From contig JANLYQ010000096.1 in NCBI GenBank assembly GCA_031365725.1, forward strand, positions 1 to 35,834: a stretch of 35,834 bases of DNA, given 5' to 3'. Numbering within the stretch: the first letter of the stretch is position 1; each line of letters begins with the position of its first letter. A program made the position numbers and the translations under genes. Source of the DNA: JANLYQ01 sp031365725 (GTDB lineage Bacteria; Actinomycetota; Actinomycetes; JACCUZ01). The notes below the pieces were generated by a model. That model ran no database searches and had not been told where the DNA came from. It saw only the letters and a program-made list of their open reading frames with translations. Of the stretch, positions 9,312 to 16,751 are shown in pieces.

Positions 9312-10858
9312 CCCGACGGCGGCACCCGCCGCACCAGCACCTCGTACGGCGGGGGGAGCACCACCCGATCGTTGCCGCGCAGCACCGACAGGGTTCGGCG
9401 GCCCAAACCGTCGGCCCGGGCCCGGATGAGCAGCAGCCCGTCGGCCCCACCGAGGTACGCCGTGGCACGGGCCTGCCACTCACGGTCGAGGCGTCGCGCT
9501 CTCGGCGTCGGCCCGGCCCGCAGGTCGCCCCGGTCCTGGTCGTAGGTGTAGCCCGTCAGATCCACCACCACCGGACAATCGCGGCGCAGGTCCCTGCTCA
9601 GCACGTCTGCCGCGACCAACGCAATAGCGCTGTCGGCGGCCACGCAGCGGGAGGCTGCGACGGCAGCAGCCACTCTCGACTGGTCCGGTCCCGTGGTCCC
9701 TTCCGGCTCGAGCACGACATGCGCTGACATGACGAGCAACCCGAGGGCACCGGCAGCCCTCAGGGCCGGTCGGGTCAGCCCGCTCAGTCGATGTTGCCGC
9801 GACCGGGTCGCGCCGACCAGAGCGTCGACGAGGACCCCGCAGGTGAGCGCGAGCCCCGGTCCGGTGAACGAGCCGTAGTGCCCGAAGAACGACGGGCTCG
9901 TCAGCAGCATCGTCGCCTCGGCCGCCAACAGCACGCACCACATCCGTGCGACCGGTCGCCGCCAGGCCAGCCAGGCCGCGGCTGTCGTCACGAGCAGCGT
10001 CGCGGCCAACGTCGCGACCAGGAGCGTCCCGTGCACCGGGCCGGGTGCCACCTGGAGCCCGAGTATGCTGGCCAGCCGGCTCGCTGTGGTGACCCCGTTG
10101 TCCGGCCGGCCAAGCTGGTCCAGCACGACGAGGCGCACCATTCGTGACCCGGCCAGCAGCACGAAGGGCAGGCAGGCAACGGTAGCGGTAGCCGCCGCCG
10201 AGGCGACGTACACCATGGCCGTCCGCAGTCCCCGGCTCCGCCACAGCCACCCGGCCAGCACCAGCAACGGGATCACTGCCCACGCCTTCGTCGCCACCCC
10301 CAGACCGAGTACGCCGCCGGCCAGCAGCACCCGACGCCGGCTCGACGCGCGGTCGCCGAGCAGCACCATCGATCCCAGGACGGACACGTTGACCAGCGGC
10401 TCCAGGAGGGTGCTGCCCTCGGCATCGGTGACCGGCTGCAGCAACGCGTAGACCAGACCGGCAGCGAGCCCGGCCAGGGCAGAGACCCGCCGCGCGAGCC
10501 ACCACACCATCAGCGCACTCACGGTGCCGATCGCGACGAAAGCCAGGCGCCCCGCCGCCAGCCCCACCGGGTCGCCGAGCCAGCGTCCCAGCGCGACGAA
10601 CGGCAGCAGCACGATCGTGACCACCGGCGGGTGCAGCAGCAGGAAGTCGCGGTAGGGCACCCGACCGTCCAGCAGCAGGGCGGAGGCCGAGTAGTACACC
10701 CCGTCGTCGTACCCGATCACGCCGGTGAGCCCGCTCCCCAGTAGCACCGGCACCAGCCGGGCCACCGCTGCTGCGACGGCGACGACCAGCGGGGCAAGAG
10801 CGACCCGCCTGAGGTGACGGTCACCGGGGCAGCGGAGCGAGAACCCGGCGACCGACAC
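9308..10858 (-). CDS. polytopic GT-C-fold-like membrane glycosyltransferase (putative)
   Basis: A 516-residue integral membrane protein with around ten hydrophobic segments and a soluble C-terminal region of about 120 residues. The first extracytoplasmic loop has GYDDGVYYSASALLLDG followed by VPYRDFLLLHPP. An acidic pair here, then a Tyr/Pro-rich stretch, is typical of GT-C polyprenyl-phosphate-dependent sugar transferases (GT39/GT87-like). The sugar and acceptor cannot be read from sequence. The GTG start at 10858 has GGGGAG about nine bases upstream; a start a few codons further in is possible. The gene ends convergently with the LamG-like gene, their stop codons interlocked in one CTAG. 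A role in decorating cell-wall glycans or exported proteins would fit, but is inference. Confidence 0.72.
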   Translation of the reverse strand: MSVAGFSLRCPGDRHLRRVALAPLVVAVAAAVARLVPVLLGSGLTGVIGYDDGVYYSASALLLDGRVPYRDFLLLHPPVVTIVLLPFVALGRWLGDPVGLAAGRLAFVAIGTVSALMVWWLARRVSALAGLAAGLVYALLQPVTDAEGSTLLEPLVNVSVLGSMVLLGDRASSRRRVLLAGGVLGLGVATKAWAVIPLLVLAGWLWRSRGLRTAMVYVASAAATATVACLPFVLLAGSRMVRLVVLDQLGRPDNGVTTASRLASILGLQVAPGPVHGTLLVATLAATLLVTTAAAWLAWRRPVARMWCVLLAAEATMLLTSPSFFGHYGSFTGPGLALTCGVLVDALVGATRSRQHRLSGLTRPALRAAGALGLLVMSAHVVLEPEGTTGPDQSRVAAAVAASRCVAADSAIALVAADVLSRDLRRDCPVVVDLTGYTYDQDRGDLRAGPTPRARRLDREWQARATAYLGGADGLLLIRARADGLGRRTLSVLRGNDRVVLPPPYEVLVRRVPPSG

Positions 10859-10914
10859 ACTGGCAAACTCCCCGCCCCCGCCGGGAAGTTCCTGAGACCC
10901 GTCCGCTCAGCCTC

Positions 10915-11094
10915 TTAGGGCGACACCTCGCCGCTGGCCAGCCGCTCGACGGTGATCTCGACCAGCTCACCGTCGGGCACCGACGCGATCGAGTAGGACC
11001 TGGTCGCGGTGTAGCCGTCGTCGGCTGTGAGCCGAATATCCAGGTGCTGACCGGCCCTGTGCCCCGCCCAGTGTCGTCCGCGATCGCCACTCAT
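10915..11094 (-). pseudogene. remnant of an FAD-binding ferredoxin-reductase-type oxidoreductase
   Basis: A 59-codon open stretch reads like the central part of the FAD domain of bacterial ferredoxin-NADP reductase/oxygenase-reductase proteins. It has WAGHRAGQHLDIRLTADDGY, then TRSYSIASVPD, then ELVEITVERLASGEVSP, followed at once by TAA. RSYSIAS is the flavin-binding RxYS motif. The family normally has about 30 residues before this and more than 150 after it, including the NAD(P) domain; none is visible on either side. It is therefore most likely a decayed gene truncated at both ends. A short ATG-initiated peptide could still be made, but no ribosome site is evident. Confidence 0.72.
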
Positions 11095-11161
11095 GCGTCC
11101 AGCGATTCGTACCGCGGCCCGCGCGAGTGAGGTCGACGATCGAGCCCCGGCGGCCCCGCTC

Positions 11162-11650
11162 TCAGCGGTAGTTGACGAACTGCACCGCGAAGTCGAGGTC
11201 CTGACCCTTGAGCAGCGCCTGCACGGCCTGCAGGTCGTCCCGGCTCTTGGAGCTGATCCGCAGCTCGTCGCCCTGGATCTGGGCCTTCGCCGACTTCGGG
11301 CCCTCGTCGCGCACGATCTTGGCGAGCTTCTTCGCGTTCTCCGAGGAGATGCCCTCCTCGATCTCGCAGACCAGGTAGTACTCCTTGCCTGACAGCGTCG
11401 GCTCGCCGCGCTTGAGCGTCTTCAACGAGATCCCGCGCTTGATCAGCTTGGTCTCGAAGACGTCGAGGATGGCCTTCACCCGCTCCTCGCTGTTGGCCTC
11501 CATCCGCACCGACTCACCTGACCACGCGATCGAGGCGCCGACGTTCTTGAAGTCGAAGCGCTGCGAGATCTCCTTGCCGGTCTGGTTGAGGGCGTTGTCG
11601 ACCTCCTGGTGGTCGACCTTGCTCACGACGTCGAAGGAAGAATCAGCCAT
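11162..11650 (-). CDS. yajQ: YajQ family nucleotide-binding protein (UPF0234)
   Basis: A 162-residue cytosolic protein matching YajQ in length and along the whole sequence. It has the N-terminal SSFDVVSKVDHQEVDNALNQ, then ISQRFDFKNVGASIAW, and the C-terminal ALLKGQDLDFAVQFVNYR. The family folds as two ferredoxin-like domains. Members bind nucleotides or RNA, and some bind cyclic di-GMP and modulate transcription; the role in actinobacteria is not established. The ATG at 11650 is the only sensible start. An extended -10-like TATAGC lies about 13 nt upstream on the minus strand, so the transcript may be leaderless or nearly so. The next gene is transcribed divergently from a 79-nt gap. Confidence 0.93.
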   Translation of the reverse strand: MADSSFDVVSKVDHQEVDNALNQTGKEISQRFDFKNVGASIAWSGESVRMEANSEERVKAILDVFETKLIKRGISLKTLKRGEPTLSGKEYYLVCEIEEGISSENAKKLAKIVRDEGPKSAKAQIQGDELRISSKSRDDLQAVQALLKGQDLDFAVQFVNYR

Positions 11651-11729
11651 GGCGGCACGCTATACGACACCCGCCGGTGGAGGACGATCCGCGGATAGGG
11701 TCGTGACAGTCGACGAGGGGGGGACGAAG

Positions 11730-12560
11730 ATGCGGGCTCGACGCCTGGTGCCGGCATTCCTCGGCGTCTGCATGAGCCTCGTCATCACGGCGACCCCCGC
11801 CGCGGCGGTCCGCGCGCCCCTGACGGACGGCTTCACCTCCCCCTCGGCGCCCGGAGCGGTCGCTGTCCAGGTGGGCACCGATGTGTCCTACCCCCAGTGC
11901 GGCCGCGTGCTGCCCGCCCCGGGTGCCCTCGGCATCGTCGGGGTCGACGGCGGCAAGCCGTTCGACGCCAACCCGTGCCTGGCCGAGCAGATCGCCTGGG
12001 CCCGCCTGGCCGGTCGGCCGGTCTACTACGCCAACACCGCCAACCCCGGCGCACCGCTGTCCAGCCACTGGCCGGTCGGTCGCTCCTGGCCACGACGTTG
12101 CACCCGGGCCGCGACCGACAGCCCCGGCTGCGCCTTCGACTACGGCTGGATCGCCGCCGCCGACTCGCTGCGCCGGGCCCGCGTCGCCGCCGTGCAGGCC
12201 GGCGCCGCCTCCCCGACCCGCAGCACCTGGTGGCTGGACGTCGAGGTGCACAACACCTGGGAAGCCCTCGTCCACGGTCCCCGCCCGCGGCTCCTCGCCA
12301 ACGACACGGCAGTCCTCGCCGGCATGACCGCCTACCTGCGCCGACAGGGCGTCCGGCGGGTCGGCGTCTACAGCACCACCGAGCAGTGGTTCCGCATCAC
12401 CGGCGGCGCCACTCTCGATAAGGCCCCCGTCTGGTACGCCGGTGCGGGCCCGCTGGCCGCAGCCCGCAGCCACTGCAGCCCTGACCATTCCTTCACCGGT
12501 GGCCCGGTCCGACTGGCGCAGTTCATCAAGAACGGCCTCGATGCCGACCTCGTCTGCTGA
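11730..12560 (+). CDS. secreted GH25/DUF1906-like TIM-barrel protein (putative)
   Basis: A 276-residue exported protein. The signal peptide is RARR, a hydrophobic stretch, then TPAAA before the probable cleavage site. The mature part has the outline of the glycoside-hydrolase-25-like fold seen in many actinobacterial secreted proteins: VGTDVSYPQCG at strand 1, GIVGVDGGKPFDAN, PVYYANTANPG, then FDYGW, TWWLDVEVHNTW with an acidic DVE, GVYSTTEQW, and a final PVRLAQF. True GH25 muramidases have DxE in the position of DVE, so hydrolase activity is possible but unproven. The ATG at 11730 follows GAGGGGGGGACG; GTG 11703 is in frame but has a weaker site. Cysteines near both ends may form disulfides. 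Confidence 0.68.
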   Translation: MRARRLVPAFLGVCMSLVITATPAAAVRAPLTDGFTSPSAPGAVAVQVGTDVSYPQCGRVLPAPGALGIVGVDGGKPFDANPCLAEQIAWARLAGRPVYYANTANPGAPLSSHWPVGRSWPRRCTRAATDSPGCAFDYGWIAAADSLRRARVAAVQAGAASPTRSTWWLDVEVHNTWEALVHGPRPRLLANDTAVLAGMTAYLRRQGVRRVGVYSTTEQWFRITGGATLDKAPVWYAGAGPLAAARSHCSPDHSFTGGPVRLAQFIKNGLDADLVC

Positions 12561-12605
12561 CGAGGAAGAGCACGACAGCACCAGCGTGACGAGCACGTGC
12601 AGCTC

Positions 12606-13322
12606 TCACACCAGTCGGCGAGCCGTCGCCCATCGGGTCAGCTCGTGCCGGTTCGACAGCTGCAGCTTGCGCAGCACTGCCGACACGTGGGTCTCGACCG
12701 TCTTGACCGAGATGAACAGCGCCTTGCCGACCTCCTTGTAGGTGTAGCCGCGCGCGATCAGCCGCAGCACCTCCCGCTCGCGTGCGGAGAGCCGGTCCAG
12801 GTCCTCGTCCACCTCGGCGACATCGGTGGTCGCGGCGAACGCGTCCAGCACGAACCCGGCCAGCCGTGGTGAGAACACCGCGTCCCCGTCCGCCACCCGC
12901 CGTACGGCAAGGGTCAGCTCCGGCCCGGTGATCGACTTCGTGACGTAGCCCCGGGCGCCGCCGCGGATCACCGCGATCACGTCCTCGGGGGCATCGCTCA
13001 CCGACAGCGCGAGGAACCGCACGTCGGGCATCGTCGTGGTGAGGTCGGCCAGGACAGCGCGACCACCACCCCCGGGAAGATGTACGTCGAGCAGCACGAC
13101 GTCCGGCCGGGTCGCGGTGATCACAGCCACGGCCTGCGCGGCATCCTCGGCCTCTCCGACCACCTCGACCGCCGCGCCGAGCTCGGCCTTGACCCCCGAG
13201 CGGAACATCCGGTGGTCGTCCACGAGCACCACCCGCACCGTCCGCGGCGGACGTGCGGCGCCCTCCTCCGGCGATGCGTGCGATGCGTGAGAAGCACTCG
13301 ATGCGTTCGAGTTGTCCGTCAC
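12606..13322 (-). CDS. NarL/LuxR-type response regulator of a PspC two-component system
   Basis: A 238-residue DNA-binding response regulator. The receiver domain occupies about residues 29-145: acidic pocket VVLVDDHRMF, phospho-acceptor Asp79 in DVVLLDVHLPGG, and the conserved Thr/Ser and Lys in the later strands (ALSVSD, YVTKS). A LuxR/GerE helix-turn-helix covers about residues 175-228, with LSAREREVLRLIARGYTYKEV and KTVETHVSAVLRKL. The N-terminus has a 28-residue Ser/Ala/His-rich extension absent from most family members. The GTG start overlaps the kinase stop by 4 nt, so the two are made together. Its likely targets are envelope-stress genes, perhaps the divergent PspC gene; that is inference from the neighbourhood. 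Confidence 0.93.
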   Translation of the reverse strand: MTDNSNASSASHASHASPEEGAARPPRTVRVVLVDDHRMFRSGVKAELGAAVEVVGEAEDAAQAVAVITATRPDVVLLDVHLPGGGGRAVLADLTTTMPDVRFLALSVSDAPEDVIAVIRGGARGYVTKSITGPELTLAVRRVADGDAVFSPRLAGFVLDAFAATTDVAEVDEDLDRLSAREREVLRLIARGYTYKEVGKALFISVKTVETHVSAVLRKLQLSNRHELTRWATARRLV

Positions 13323-14572
13323 GGTGTGCTCCTCGTGGCTCGGCCGTTCCCGCGCGGCATCTCCAGCTGGATCTCGGTCCCGTCGCCGGGGGCGGTGCGC
13401 ACAACTGCGCGACCACCGTGGCGATCCATCCTCCCTCGCACCGACTGGCGCAGCCCCAGCCGGTCCTCCGGCACCGCGTCGGGGTCGAAGCCGGGGCCGC
13501 GGTCGCGGACGAACACCGTCACCTGCTCGGGCTCGACCTCGGCATAGAGCGAGACGGCCGCCCCGCCGGCGTACTTCGCCGCGTTGACCAACGCCTCACG
13601 CGCCGCATCGCGGACCGCCACCAGCCCCTCGTCCATCGGGCAGTCGCCGACCACCACGACCTCGATCGGCACGCCGTGGGTGTCCTCCACCTCCGCCACC
13701 ACCCCCTCGAGGGCCGCGCCCAGAGCCAGCTCGGGGTCCGGCGCTGTCCCGCCGGGTCGGTAGAGCCAGCCCCGCAGCTCGCGCTCCTGGGCCCGGGCGA
13801 GGCGCGCCACCGCGCGCGGATCGTCCACGTGCCGCTGGATCAGCGTGAGGGTGTGCAGCACCGAGTCGTGCACGTGCGCAGCCACCTCGGCTCGCTCCTG
13901 CTCGCGGATGCGGGCGCTGCGTTCGGCGCTGAGGTCGCGGGCCATCCGCACCCACCACGGGCTGCTTACCAGCGCCAGCCCCGCCGCCACGATGAGTGCC
14001 GCGACCAGGCCGCGCACGCTGCCGGCCAGCCGTCCCGGGCCGCCCGCCAGGAACGGTGCCGATCCGATGAGCACCAGAGCCGCGCCGATCCCGGCCCGAG
14101 CCAGCCCGCTCAGCCGGTGCGTGCCGGTCACCTGCCGCCACCGCGATCGGGAAGCGTCGTCCGCCTGACGCCACAGCAGGCTCACCCCGATGCCGACGGC
14201 GAGCAGGGGCACGGCGACACCCGGTCGCACCCCGATCCCCAGCGCGGACATCAGCAGCAGCCCGCCGGCGGTGAGGGACCCCAACGCGAGCAGCGCGCTC
14301 AGGTCGCGGCCCCGGTCCCGGGGCGACACGGTCTCGAAGGGGTCCTGGGGTGCGAACACCCACAGCAGGCCGTACGCCGCCACCCCGACCCCGCCGGTCG
14401 CGGCGAGCAGGACGAAGACCACCCGGACCACCACGACCTCGATGCCCAGGTGGTCGGCCAGCCCGCCCGCCACGCCCCCGAGCACCCGGCCGCTGCCCTT
14501 GCGATACAGCCGTGGCGGGGCAGGAAACGCCGACGCCGGGGAGGGCGGCGCGGACGGCGCAGGAGTGCTCAC
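13319..14572 (-). CDS. PspC-domain sensor histidine kinase
   Basis: A membrane sensor kinase of 417 residues from the chosen start. Near the N-terminus lies a PspC domain (LYRKGSGRVLGGVAGGLADH, then a hydrophobic helix ending LLWVFAP). Four or five further hydrophobic segments follow. The cytoplasmic kinase core is of the HPK7/NarX type: phospho-His in AAHVHDSVLHTL, N-box EALVNAAKYA and G-box DRGPGFDP. The start is uncertain: GTG 14572 has AGGA seven bases upstream; ATG 14608 is in frame but lacks a good site. The pairing of a PspC-domain kinase, a LuxR-type regulator and a divergent PspC protein is like EsrISR of Corynebacterium glutamicum, which responds to cell-envelope stress. Confidence 0.9.
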   Translation of the reverse strand: MSTPAPSAPPSPASAFPAPPRLYRKGSGRVLGGVAGGLADHLGIEVVVVRVVFVLLAATGGVGVAAYGLLWVFAPQDPFETVSPRDRGRDLSALLALGSLTAGGLLLMSALGIGVRPGVAVPLLAVGIGVSLLWRQADDASRSRWRQVTGTHRLSGLARAGIGAALVLIGSAPFLAGGPGRLAGSVRGLVAALIVAAGLALVSSPWWVRMARDLSAERSARIREQERAEVAAHVHDSVLHTLTLIQRHVDDPRAVARLARAQERELRGWLYRPGGTAPDPELALGAALEGVVAEVEDTHGVPIEVVVVGDCPMDEGLVAVRDAAREALVNAAKYAGGAAVSLYAEVEPEQVTVFVRDRGPGFDPDAVPEDRLGLRQSVRGRMDRHGGRAVVRTAPGDGTEIQLEMPRGNGRATRSTP

Positions 14573-14703
14573 CCCCTGATCCTGCTCCTCGGGACCCTGC
14601 CGCGGCATCCGGCACCCGCCGGAGCCCGGGTCAGGGTCCGACCAGGGCCCGACCAGGGTCGCCACCTGATGTCACCAGGCGCCGGACTCAGCACGATGAG
14701 CCC

Positions 14704-16014
14704 ATGTCTACTCAGTCCTCGTACCCGTCCGCACCACCAACTCCCGCCCCGGGCAGCCCGAACGGCTTCCCGCCGCTGGCCGCGCTCCGCCGCAGTCGCC
14801 GCAACCGCAAGGTGGTCGGCGTCGCCGGGGGCCTAGGGGAGTGGGCCGGGCTCGACCCGCTGCTGATCCGGGTGCTGTTCGTCGTGCTCACGGTCTTCGG
14901 CGGCTCCGGCGTGCTGCTCTACGGGCTCGCCTGGTTGCTCGTCCCGGAGGAGGGCCAGACCGAGTCCGAGGGGCAGCGGCTCTTCCATGGCGCCCATCAG
15001 CCGGCCAAGACCTCGACCCGGTTCCTGGTGGCGTTCGTCGTGATCGCCGGCCTGATCGCGACCGGGTCTTTCCTGCGCACCGGCCTCGGGGTCGGCGGCC
15101 TCGGCCTCGTCGCGATCATCGTCCTGGTGGTGTGGGTGACCCGCAACGGCAGCCGACGTCCCCTGGCGCCGCCCGGCGCACCCGGCTGGGTCCCGTCCGG
15201 ACCCGCTCCCGAGCCCGGTGCCTACGGACAGACCACGGGCACGGCGTACGCCGCTGGGCCGGCACCCACGACCAGCTATCCGGTCGCCTACGGCCCGGTG
15301 CCGCCGCCGATCTCGGACCCCACCCCGCTGCCGCCCTACGCGCCGACGGCTCCGCAGCCGTACGCCGCGCCTGTCGTGACGGCACCGAAGGAACGCTCGA
15401 TCCTCGGCCGGCTCACGCTGAGCGCGATGCTGGTCGTGGTCGGCCTGCTGATCACCTGGAACCTCGCGACGACCAGCGACGTGCCGGCGCACCTCGTGCT
15501 GGCGGCGGCGCTGGCCGTGGTGGGAGTCGGACTCGTGGTCGGAGCCGTCCGCGGCCGGGCCCGCGGCCTCGTCGTGCTCGGCCTGCTGCTGGCGGTGCTC
15601 GCCTCGGCCGCCAGCGTGAGCGAGGTCGACGTCCGGTCCGGCACCGGCGACCGGACCTGGCGACCCCGCACGGTGAGCGCCGTGCGGACCGACTACCGGC
15701 TTACCGCGGGCAACGGTCTGCTGGACCTGTCGAAGCTGGATCCGGCTGCGCTGGCCGCCGCGGGTCGCACCCGCGTCGTCGTACGCCAAGGTGTCGGTGT
15801 CCTGCAGATCGTGCTGCCGCCGACGGGTGTGGTCGTGGTCGACGCCGACGTCCGCGCCGGCAGCCTCCTCGTGCCGGGTTGGGCCAGCGTCGACGGCACC
15901 GGCCTACGCAAACGCGTGGTGTCCCCTGCCGACTCGGCATCTGCAGCTGCAGTTCTGGTCATCGACGTCCGGCTGACCCTCGGTGACCTGGAGGTCCGTC
16001 GTGCGGCGGCATGA
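14704..16014 (+). CDS. PspC-domain membrane protein with C-terminal LiaF-like domain
   Basis: A 436-residue membrane protein. The N-terminus has a proline-rich cytoplasmic head, then a PspC domain (RRNRKVVGVAGGLGEWAG, then a membrane helix ending LAWLLVPEEG). One more hydrophobic pair, a long Pro/Tyr/Ala-rich linker of about 65 residues, and a cluster of three further helices follow. The last 110 residues, beginning near TVSAVRTDYRLTAGNGLLDL, form a beta-rich domain of the LiaF/DUF4097-like type. PspC and LiaF domains are combined in envelope-stress regulators that hold a partner kinase in check. It is transcribed away from the kinase gene across about 130 nt. Its end overlaps the next small gene by 14 nt. 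Confidence 0.85.
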   Translation: MSTQSSYPSAPPTPAPGSPNGFPPLAALRRSRRNRKVVGVAGGLGEWAGLDPLLIRVLFVVLTVFGGSGVLLYGLAWLLVPEEGQTESEGQRLFHGAHQPAKTSTRFLVAFVVIAGLIATGSFLRTGLGVGGLGLVAIIVLVVWVTRNGSRRPLAPPGAPGWVPSGPAPEPGAYGQTTGTAYAAGPAPTTSYPVAYGPVPPPISDPTPLPPYAPTAPQPYAAPVVTAPKERSILGRLTLSAMLVVVGLLITWNLATTSDVPAHLVLAAALAVVGVGLVVGAVRGRARGLVVLGLLLAVLASAASVSEVDVRSGTGDRTWRPRTVSAVRTDYRLTAGNGLLDLSKLDPAALAAAGRTRVVVRQGVGVLQIVLPPTGVVVVDADVRAGSLLVPGWASVDGTGLRKRVVSPADSASAAAVLVIDVRLTLGDLEVRRAAA

Positions 16015-16270
16015 GCTCGACGTGTTCTCCCTGGTGGCGGGGTTGGTCTTCCTCGCCATCGCGACCGGCCACCTGCTGGTCGAGACGACCTCGGCGCACA
16101 TCGACGGTCGCTGGCTGGTGCCGCTGGTGCTCGTGGCGCTCGGCGGCGCCGGGCTGGCCGGCTCGCTGCGGCGCAGGCAGACCGACACCGTCGACACCCT
16201 GGACACCGTCGGCGCCCTGGACACCCTCGACACCGTCGAGACCGTCGAGACCGTCGACACCGAGAGCTGA
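16001..16270 (+). CDS. small two-helix membrane protein with Asp-Thr-Val tandem tail
   Basis: An 89-residue protein that I do not recognise. It begins GTG CGG CGG at 16001 inside the end of the PspC gene, with a strong GGAGG site at 15990-15994. Two hydrophobic helices (about residues 9-27 and 39-59) are separated by a short loop and followed by RRRQ, so both ends probably face the cytoplasm. The last 28 residues are nine repeats of a three-residue unit (DTV/DTL/ETV). The 14-nt overlap and shared membrane location suggest that it works with, or is controlled by, the PspC system. It resembles the small membrane proteins that follow PspC genes in other actinobacteria, but no function can be stated. 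Confidence 0.72.
   Translation: MRRHELDVFSLVAGLVFLAIATGHLLVETTSAHIDGRWLVPLVLVALGGAGLAGSLRRRQTDTVDTLDTVGALDTLDTVETVETVDTES
16184..16264 (+). repeat. nine tandem 9-nt units inside the small membrane protein gene
   Basis: Nine consecutive 9-nt units close to GACACCGTC, in frame, encode DTV, DTL, DTV, GAL, DTL, DTV, ETV, ETV, DTE just before the stop. Unit differences are mostly single substitutions (GTC or CTG endings, GAG for GAC), so the array has begun to diverge. It does not change the reading frame when it expands or contracts, since the unit length is a multiple of three. Confidence 0.95.
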
Positions 16271-16311
16271 GCAGCCGCGCTATCCTCTCCGGGTCCCCGC
16301 GCGGGACGCCC

Positions 16312-16393
16312 GGCAGGTTGCCCGAGTGGCCAATGGGAGCGGACTGTAAATCCGTCGGCGATGCCTTCGAAGGTTCGAATCCTTCACCTGCCA
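16312..16393 (+). tRNA. tRNA-Tyr (anticodon GTA)
   Basis: A class II tRNA of 82 nt. The acceptor stem GGCAGGT pairs with ACCTGCC; the discriminator base is A. The anticodon loop contains CTGTAAA, giving GTA. A long variable arm (TCGGCGATGCCTTCGA region) precedes the T loop GGTTCGAATCC. CCA is not encoded after the discriminator. It is the first of three tRNA genes upstream of rpmG. A TATCCT box lies about 27 nt upstream (16281-16286), without a clear -35 partner. Confidence 0.96.
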
Positions 16394-16400
16394 CAGCACT

Positions 16401-16434
16401 ACGGCCGTCGGCCCCCTCGGGGGTCGGCGGCCGT
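16401..16434 (+). terminator. strong hairpin after tRNA-Tyr
   Basis: An inverted repeat with 16-nt arms (16401-16416 and 16419-16434) pairs fully apart from two G:U wobbles and has almost no loop, so the innermost pairs will open. It starts seven bases after the tRNA. No T-run follows, as is usual for terminators in GC-rich actinobacteria. It probably ends the tRNA-Tyr transcript or protects the precursor end. Confidence 0.65.
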
Positions 16435-16446
16435 CGTCTCACCCGG

Positions 16447-16476
16447 TGGCAGCAGTCCTCGCCAGGCCTGTATCCT
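16447..16476 (+). promoter_or_regulatory. candidate promoter for tRNA-Thr
   Basis: TGGCAG at 16447 and TATCCT at 16471 are separated by 18 nt, and the -10 box is 13 nt before the tRNA gene. A TATCCT box also precedes tRNA-Tyr (16281), which supports a shared -10 sequence. The -35 match is weak. Confidence 0.45.
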
Positions 16477-16489
16477 CGTCAGGCCCCAC

Positions 16490-16562
16490 GCCCCCTTAGC
16501 TCAGTCGGCAGAGCGTCTCCATGGTAAGGAGAAGGTCTACGGTTCGATTCCGTAAGGGGGCT
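16490..16562 (+). tRNA. tRNA-Thr (anticodon GGT)
   Basis: A 73-nt class I tRNA. The acceptor stem GCCCCCT pairs with AGGGGGC; the discriminator is T. The anticodon stem TCTCC/GGAGA encloses loop ATGGTAA, giving GGT. The T loop is GGTTCGATTCC. No CCA is encoded. It sits between tRNA-Tyr and tRNA-Met, a common actinobacterial order upstream of rpmG. Confidence 0.96.
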
Positions 16563-16576
16563 CTCGTTCGTCCCTC

Positions 16577-16650
16577 GGCGGGGTAGCTCAGCCTGGTAGA
16601 GCAAGCGGCTCATAATCGCTGTGTCGCCGGTTCAAGTCCGGCCCTCGCTA
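16577..16650 (+). tRNA. tRNA-Met (anticodon CAT), elongator type
   Basis: A 74-nt tRNA. The acceptor stem GGCGGGG pairs with CCTCGCT through two G:U pairs, one of them at the first pair, and the discriminator is A. The anticodon stem AGCGG/TCGCT encloses loop CTCATAA, giving CAT. The anticodon stem lacks the three consecutive G:C pairs of initiator tRNA, so it is the elongator. The T loop is TTCAAGT. It starts 14 nt after tRNA-Thr, so the two are probably cotranscribed. Confidence 0.95.
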
Positions 16651-16751
16651 CGCATGATCCAGCTGCATCCGTGACGGATCGCCAGCTAAGTCCACGCAGT
16701 GCTCAGGTTCCCGTCCGGGGACCTGTCAGAACAAGGCTGGGAGCCAGCATC

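Noticed and set aside
11385..11729. Longer start for the GH25-like protein
   Set aside because: The extension reads antisense through yajQ and would bury the signal peptide; ATG 11730 has a strong ribosome site.
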